DNA from: Vibrio sp. STUT-A11
GTDB lineage: Bacteria; Pseudomonadota; Gammaproteobacteria; Enterobacterales; Vibrionaceae
DNA: 64,000 bases
Direction of reading: 5' to 3'
Assembly (NCBI RefSeq): GCF_026000435.1
Contig: NZ_AP026763.1
Span: 434,001-498,000 of the forward strand
Shown here: positions 59,547-64,000 of the stretch, piece by piece
Layout: the number at the start of each line of letters is the position of its first letter
How positions within the stretch are numbered: position 1 is the stretch's first letter
The notes under the pieces: model-generated
Database searches by the model: none
What the model was told of the DNA's origin: nothing
What the model saw: only the letters and a program-made list of their open reading frames with translations
Program-made: the position numbers and the translations under genes

Positions 59547-59573
59547 AAAGGCAGGGAATTTTCCCTGCCTTTG
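59547..59573 (+). terminator. Terminator after yggE
   Basis: AAAGGCAGGGAA/TTCCCTGCCTTT perfect stem; the T run is short. It also lies at the serA 3' end and could work both ways. Confidence 0.75.
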
Positions 59574-59588
59574 TTGTTTCTGTTCTTC

Positions 59589-60821
59589 TTAGTGAAGAAT
59601 ACGAGCACGAATTGTACCTTCGATGCTTTTTAGCTTGGTTAGTGCTTCTTCTGAACGCTCAGTTTCTACATCGATAACCACGTAGCCGATCTCTGCAGCT
59701 GTTTGTAGATACTGCGCTGCGATGTTGATGCCTTCCTCAGCAAAAATGGTGTTGATCTGAGTAAGGATACCTGGACGGTTTTTGTGGATGTGTAGTAAGC
59801 GAGAGACTTCGCCACCGTGCTCGGGTAGAGACACTTCAGGGAAGTTTACACTTGAAAGCGTTGAGCCATTATCAGAGTATTTCGCTAGCTTACCAGCAAC
59901 TTCAACGCCGATATTTTCTTGTGCTTCTTGCGTTGAACCGCCGACATGAGGAGTCAGGATTACATTGTCGAACTTCAGTAGAGGCGACTCAAACGGGTCA
60001 GCGTTTGTTTTTGGTTCCACAGGGAATACGTCGATAGCTGCACCAGCCAGGTGACCTGCCTCTAACGTGCTGCAAAGTGCAGGAATATCTACAACAGTAC
60101 CACGAGCAGCGTTGATAAAGATTGAGCCAGGCTTCATGCGAGCAAATTCTTCTTCACCCATCATGTTCTTCGTTTCTGGTGTTTCTGGAACGTGCAGTGA
60201 GATAACGTCACACTTATTCAGCAGTTCACTCATGGTGTGAACTTGTGTGGCATTGCCCAGAGACAACTTGTTTTCGATGTCGTAGTAGTAAACGCGCATA
60301 CCAAGGTTTTCAGCGATAATGCCCAGCTGAGTACCGATATGGCCGTAACCGATAATACCAAGACGCTTACCACGAGCTTCGTAAGAGTTATCTGCGCTCT
60401 TCTTCCAGATACCGCGATGTGCAAGCGCGTTCTTTTCAGGAATGCCTCGTAGTAGCAATAGAATCTGGCCAAGAACCAATTCTGCTACGCTTCGTGTGTT
60501 TGAGAAAGGTGCATTAAACACAGGAACGCCGCGCTTAGCTGCTGCGTCGAGATCGACTTGGTTCGTACCGATACAAAAACAGCCAATAGCAACCAGCTTG
60601 TTTGCCGCATTGATCACTTCTTCCGATAGGTTGGTGCGGGAACGAATACCGATGAAGTGAACATCTTTCACTGCTTCAATCAGCTCTTCCTCAGGAAGTG
60701 AACCTTTGTGATATTCAATATTGGTGTAACCAGCAGCTTGAAGAACTTCAACTGAAGATGGGTGAAGGCCTTCAAGTAAAAGGATCTTAATCTTGTCTTT
60801 TTCCAGCGAAACTTTGGCCAT
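59589..60821 (-). CDS. serA: D-3-phosphoglycerate dehydrogenase
   Basis: First step of serine synthesis, NAD-dependent, feedback-inhibited by serine through the ACT domain. 410 aa (E. coli 410) with GYGHIGTQLG Rossmann motif, catalytic His in LTPHVGGST, and a C-terminal ACT domain (RPGILTQINTIFAEEGIN). Separated from rpiA by a terminator. Confidence 0.97.
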   Translation of the reverse strand: MAKVSLEKDKIKILLLEGLHPSSVEVLQAAGYTNIEYHKGSLPEEELIEAVKDVHFIGIRSRTNLSEEVINAANKLVAIGCFCIGTNQVDLDAAAKRGVPVFNAPFSNTRSVAELVLGQILLLLRGIPEKNALAHRGIWKKSADNSYEARGKRLGIIGYGHIGTQLGIIAENLGMRVYYYDIENKLSLGNATQVHTMSELLNKCDVISLHVPETPETKNMMGEEEFARMKPGSIFINAARGTVVDIPALCSTLEAGHLAGAAIDVFPVEPKTNADPFESPLLKFDNVILTPHVGGSTQEAQENIGVEVAGKLAKYSDNGSTLSSVNFPEVSLPEHGGEVSRLLHIHKNRPGILTQINTIFAEEGINIAAQYLQTAAEIGYVVIDVETERSEEALTKLKSIEGTIRARILH

Positions 60822-60914
60822 TTTTTCTCGTCCTTAAAATGGAAAGGTGGGCTAATATGGCGCACATTGGGCAAAACCATTAAAAAGGGGATAATTAATA
60901 GTTTTGTAGGAGGA

Positions 60915-60923
60915 CAAACGTTT
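60915..60923. promoter_or_regulatory. CAAACGTTT core upstream of serA
   Basis: GGACAAACGTTTCC, a partial palindrome with the same CAAACGTTT core as the site before fba, about 95 bp upstream of serA. Could be a LacI/PurR-type half-conserved site. Confidence 0.3.
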
Positions 60924-61021
60924 CCTTGTGCGTCTTCTGTTCAATAAAGTAACAAAAAAAAATCGCTTTGGGTAAGAAAATTACGGAATAAGGAATAATT
61001 TTATTTGGTGAAAGAATGAAA

Positions 61022-61043
61022 AACGGTGCTTTGCAGCACCGTA
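61022..61043 (-). terminator. Terminator after rpiA
   Basis: CGGTGCT/AGCACCG hairpin with a T run on the minus strand. Confidence 0.8.
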
Positions 61044-61094
61044 TGTAATGAAATAACCGAAAAATGAACCTGATAGGCTAATTGTCTAGGGGGT

Positions 61095-61751
61095 TTACTC
61101 TTCGATTTTTGCACCTTGAGGTGTGCCAGTGATAACCACATCCGCACCACGGTGCGCAAACAGACCATTGGTCACAACACCAGCGATGCTGTTGATCTTA
61201 TCTTCCATCTCTTTCGGGTTAGTGATCTTCATGTTGTGTACATCCAGAATCACGTTGCCGTTATCGGTCACCACACCTTCGCGGTAAGCAGGATCGCCGC
61301 CAAGTTTAACCAGTTCACGCGCCACGTAAGAACGAGCCATCGGGATTACTTCTACAGGTAATGGGAACTGACCTAGAACATCGACCGCTTTTGTGTCGTC
61401 CACAATGCACACGAACTTTTCTGAGATGGCTGCAACGATTTTTTCACGTGTTAATGCGGCACCACCACCTTTAATCATGTCTCGCGTTGGGTTGATTTCA
61501 TCCGCACCATCAACATAAATATCTAGCTTAATTACGTCGTTACACTCAAATACTTCAATACCAAGCTCTTTTAGACGCTCAGTAGAAGCCACAGAGCTAG
61601 AGACTGCACCTTTGATATCGTCTTTGATAGTCCCTAGAGCATCGATGAAGTGATTCACGGTAGAGCCAGTGCCGACACCGACAATGCTGCCTTTTTCAAC
61701 ATATTTTAATGCTGCCCAACCAGCCGCTTTTTTCATTTCATCTTGAGTCAT
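61095..61751 (-). CDS. rpiA: Ribose-5-phosphate isomerase A
   Basis: Interconverts ribose 5-phosphate and ribulose 5-phosphate. 218 aa (E. coli 219) with GTGSTVNHFIDAL, DGADEIN and KGGGAALTREKIVA signatures. Upstream of serA on the same strand, as in E. coli. Confidence 0.97.
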   Translation of the reverse strand: MTQDEMKKAAGWAALKYVEKGSIVGVGTGSTVNHFIDALGTIKDDIKGAVSSSVASTERLKELGIEVFECNDVIKLDIYVDGADEINPTRDMIKGGGAALTREKIVAAISEKFVCIVDDTKAVDVLGQFPLPVEVIPMARSYVARELVKLGGDPAYREGVVTDNGNVILDVHNMKITNPKEMEDKINSIAGVVTNGLFAHRGADVVITGTPQGAKIEE

Positions 61752-61809
61752 GCCAATCTCCTGAATAGATGTCCGTTAACATTTTCGGCGTGATTATAGC
61801 GGTTAAGTG

Positions 61810-62403
61810 TTAGTTTTCCCATTGCCAGATTCGGCTTGGCGTCACGATCTTAGGCAGTGGAATGTCCCAACTTTCAATTGGCAGACGTTCAACATGTTGA
61901 CAGTCGTGGGCGATCCCTACTGGTGCGGCACCTTCACCACTGGCAAACCAATGGGAAAGGGTGCGATCATAGTATCCACCTCCCATTCCCAAACGGTGAC
62001 CAATACTGTCGAAACCCACCAAAGGCGTACAGATAAGATCGAGCTGACGAACTGGTATCAGGTGGCGAATATCGAGTTTTGGCTCAAGAATGCCATATTT
62101 GTTGTAGATCAGTTGATCGTCACTCATATACTGAAGAAACAGCAGCTGACCTTTTGAAAAAGGGTGAATAACAGGCAGATATATAGACTTCCCTTGTTGC
62201 CATAGCCACTCGATAAGGGGCTTGGTATCCAGTTCACCATCTGCAGAGAGATAAATAGCAATATGCTGCGAGCTCTGGATTTCAGGAAGTTGAGAAAATT
62301 GACTGACTAAGTCGAGCCCCGCTTGAAACTGCGTGTCGCTGCATAGAGCGTTGCGTTTTTCACGGATCAGTTTACGGAAGTCTTGTCGAGAAAGTTCTGA
62401 CAT
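61810..62403 (-). CDS. fau: 5-formyltetrahydrofolate cyclo-ligase
   Basis: Converts 5-formyl-THF to 5,10-methenyl-THF with ATP. 197 aa from ATG 62403 (MSELSRQDFRKLI); an upstream extension in frame runs into 6S RNA and is rejected. The conserved PLVGFDSIGHRLGMGGGYYDR motif (first 18 residues: PLVGFDSIGHRLGMGGGY) is the ATP/folate site. It follows 6S RNA on the same transcript, as in other gamma-proteobacteria. Confidence 0.95.
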   Translation of the reverse strand: MSELSRQDFRKLIREKRNALCSDTQFQAGLDLVSQFSQLPEIQSSQHIAIYLSADGELDTKPLIEWLWQQGKSIYLPVIHPFSKGQLLFLQYMSDDQLIYNKYGILEPKLDIRHLIPVRQLDLICTPLVGFDSIGHRLGMGGGYYDRTLSHWFASGEGAAPVGIAHDCQHVERLPIESWDIPLPKIVTPSRIWQWEN

Positions 62404-62408
62404 AGAGG

Positions 62409-62592
62409 AATACCCCAGGGTGCCGTTGAGGATTGTGGCCCTTGAACCAGCTGGTTCAAGGCGGATCAGCAATGATAACCGTAGGCTTCTCGGTACATGC
62501 CAAGCTTGCTCAATAGTTACCAAATACTAACCCTTAGGTATTGCTTATCGGCTCAGGGACTTACATCCTGCTGACGCACACCCCAGGGTAAA
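62409..62592 (-). ncRNA. ssrS: 6S RNA
   Basis: About 184 nt between zapA and fau, the conserved place. Matches to E. coli 6S include GTCCCTGAGCCGATA, GTACCGAGAAGCCT and CCTTGAACCAGCTGGTTCAAGG. The ends ACCCTGGGG and CACCCTGGGGT lie in the closing-stem region. 6S RNA traps sigma-70 polymerase in stationary phase. Ends are estimated to a few nt. Confidence 0.93.
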
Positions 62593-62600
62593 TTTTGTAT

Positions 62601-62909
62601 CTACTGCTGTCCTTGCGTAACTTTACTTAATGCGTTCTCTAAAGACGCAGTGAGCTGTTCCATTCGCTCAGTAATTTCTTGCTGTTGACCGCTCGATTCG
62701 TATGACTTGGTCTGTAACTCATAACAAATGTTCAATGCGGCAAACGTCAGCAGTTGAATTTCATTGGTTACCTTAGTACGTTCGCTCATCTCTTTCAATC
62801 GTCGATCGAGATCTTTTGCTGCTGCAACGAGAGATTCCTCTTGTCCCGCAGGACAATTTACTCGAGTTACTTTGCCTAGTATTTGAACGTCGATCGCTTG
62901 ATTGCTCAT
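62601..62909 (-). CDS. zapA: Cell division protein ZapA
   Basis: 102 aa FtsZ-ring-associated protein. N-terminal globular part (VDVQILGKVTRVNCPAGQE) and a C-terminal coiled coil (from about 60). Lies directly upstream of 6S RNA; the 6S promoter must sit inside or just after this gene. Confidence 0.95.
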   Translation of the reverse strand: MSNQAIDVQILGKVTRVNCPAGQEESLVAAAKDLDRRLKEMSERTKVTNEIQLLTFAALNICYELQTKSYESSGQQQEITERMEQLTASLENALSKVTQGQQ

Positions 62910-63157
62910 GATGAATAAACTCTATATTCGCGCTATCTAAGGTGTTGCTCTATGCAACTACCGAGGAGGAAACTATAGGAAAACCGCTATTAAGATTCAA
63001 GCATTTCCCATCACAGAAAGAGAAATGATGGCATGATCACACAGGAATTGGGCAAATTGAGCAAATGGTGTTCAAAATGAATTTGATAGTCGTTTCGGAG
63101 GACTAGGCTTGATGGTAGGATATGTCGATATATTATTACGCAAGAATGAGCCAAGTT

Positions 63158-63736
63158 ATGAGTGAAATCACCCTTCCTGAATACCAATCTATTGCTGCTG
63201 AATTACAATCTGCAAGTTTGGCAGTGACTCCTGCTGAATTGCACGGTTTGCTTGTCGGCATGCTAAGTGGTGGATTGGCGATTAACGATCAAACCTGGCA
63301 ACCCATTCTATTTGATTACACTAATGATGGTATGGGCTGGCCTGCAACCGCGTTAACATACGCACAGAGTGTGTTCAAAGTTTCCGTTGGTGAACTGACC
63401 GGCTCTTCAATGGAGCTGTCTTTACTATTGCCAGACGAGCCTGGTGAAGAAGGCTTGTTTGCCTTAGCGGATAGTGTATCTGACTTCGTCAATCACTTTA
63501 TTTCTGGTTTGGGTTTAGCTGGTATTGTCATGAGCAAAGCTTCTGATGATGTGAAAGAAGCATTAGCTGACCTAGAAGAAATTGCCAAACTTGGTATTGA
63601 TGAAGACGACGATCTTGGTGAGCAAGCGCAATTACTTGAGCAAGTGATCGAACATGTTAAAGCTTGTGTGCTTACTATCCATGCAGAGTTTGGTGCGCGC
63701 CCAGAAAGCAGCGACAGTAAACCTACGATCCATTAA
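63158..63736 (+). CDS. ygfB: UPF0149 family protein YgfB
   Basis: 192 aa from ATG 63158 (MSEITLPEYQ), equal to the E. coli length; in-frame ATGs at 63122 and 63146 are alternatives and no start has a strong ribosome site. Motifs TPAELHGLLVGML and VNHFISGLGL fit the family. Lies between divergent zapA and ubiH; pepP, found here in E. coli, is absent. Function uncertain. Confidence 0.92.
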   Translation: MSEITLPEYQSIAAELQSASLAVTPAELHGLLVGMLSGGLAINDQTWQPILFDYTNDGMGWPATALTYAQSVFKVSVGELTGSSMELSLLLPDEPGEEGLFALADSVSDFVNHFISGLGLAGIVMSKASDDVKEALADLEEIAKLGIDEDDDLGEQAQLLEQVIEHVKACVLTIHAEFGARPESSDSKPTIH

Positions 63737-63759
63737 TCATAGATTGTTCAGAGGTAAGC

Positions 63760-64000
63760 ATGAGGCAATATGATGTAGTCATTGCTGGTGGTGCTATGGC
63801 CGGGGCGACGTTAGCTCTGGCGATTGAACACTTATCCCAAGCGGCTTTACGCATTGCTGTCGTCGAGCCTTTTAAAGCCCAATCGGATGTCCACCCGGGC
63901 TTTGATTCACGTTCGATAGCGTTGTCTTATGGTACGGTAAACCTGTTGCGTCAGTTGCAACTCTGGTCTGCCATAGAGCCATTTACTACCCCAATTGAGC
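63760..64000 (+). CDS. ubiH: 2-octaprenyl-6-methoxyphenol hydroxylase, 5' part
   Basis: FAD monooxygenase of ubiquinone synthesis. 80 codons are visible before the right edge. GGAMAGATLALAI is the FAD-binding Rossmann motif; VVEPF and DSRSIALSYGT are typical of UbiH/UbiF. GAGG precedes the ATG and the gene follows ygfB by 23 bp. UbiF or UbiI cannot be excluded from this fragment, but position after ygfB favours UbiH. Confidence 0.88.
   Translation, partial: MRQYDVVIAGGAMAGATLALAIEHLSQAALRIAVVEPFKAQSDVHPGFDSRSIALSYGTVNLLRQLQLWSAIEPFTTPIE

Noticed and set aside
62404..62523. N-terminal extension of fau by 40 codons
   Set aside because: The extension reads through the 3' half of 6S RNA and has no homology to the family.

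Overview
The window reads as a Vibrionaceae chromosome. The Harveyi clade (campbellii/parahaemolyticus/alginolyticus relatives) is likely from protein similarity to remembered Vibrio orthologues, but the species cannot be fixed by eye. Support comes from a gamma-proteobacterial 16S of about 1553 nt, Vibrio-type proteins throughout, and backbone synteny with the E. coli endA-metK-fbaA-serA-ubiH region. Both window edges cut genes: argF on the left and ubiH on the right.

Layout. 0-15.5 kb: arginine genes (argF, arcA), rraB, a lone GH2-like beta-sandwich protein, a GNAT acetyltransferase, an iron-box-preceded DUF2061 protein, valS-holC-pepA, divergent lptFG for LPS export, and RDD, DUF2254 and SDR genes. 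15.6-19.2 kb: tRNA-Leu with two tandem 115-bp units that repeat part of the tRNA 3' half, a secreted alginate-lyase-like protein and an HD-GYP c-di-GMP phosphodiesterase. 19.2-25.3 kb: a complete rRNA operon, 16S-Ile-Ala-23S-5S-Thr-5S-Asp, with two diverged 5S copies. 25.3-29.0 kb: tRNA-derived repeats, about 1 kb of non-coding DNA, then two minus-strand tRNA operons with 12 genes (Asn, Thr and Phe, four each), built by duplication around a decayed chemoreceptor gene. 29.1-47.6 kb: mltC-yggX-mutY, trmB, a methyltransferase, glsB, hemW-rdgB-DUF4426-DUF167-yggT-proC-yggS, divergent pilTU, ruvX-yqgE-gshB-rsmE-endA-sprT and a DUF2189 protein. 47.9-64 kb: metK, tkt-epd-pgk-fba, mscS, argO/argP, yggE, serA, rpiA, fau with 6S RNA, zapA, ygfB and ubiH.

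How the genes connect. Several conserved neighbourhoods are functional units: tkt/epd/pgk/fba (carbon flow through triose and tetrose phosphates), lptF/lptG (two permease subunits), pilT/pilU (twitching retraction), argP/argO (regulator and exporter), mutY/yggX/mltC, and zapA/6S RNA/fau. Most of the sequence is ordinary core genome.

The least explained parts are: tRNA 3'-end fragments with their own hairpins downstream of tRNA-Leu, tRNA-Asp and tRNA-Phe; the tRNA gene amplification; a strong terminator-like hairpin inside the distal rRNA operon; two 133-bp inverted-repeat elements, both between convergent genes; a 269-bp MITE-like element; and a GH2 domain protein with no catalytic domain. 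I see no CRISPR array, prophage, integron or transposase gene.
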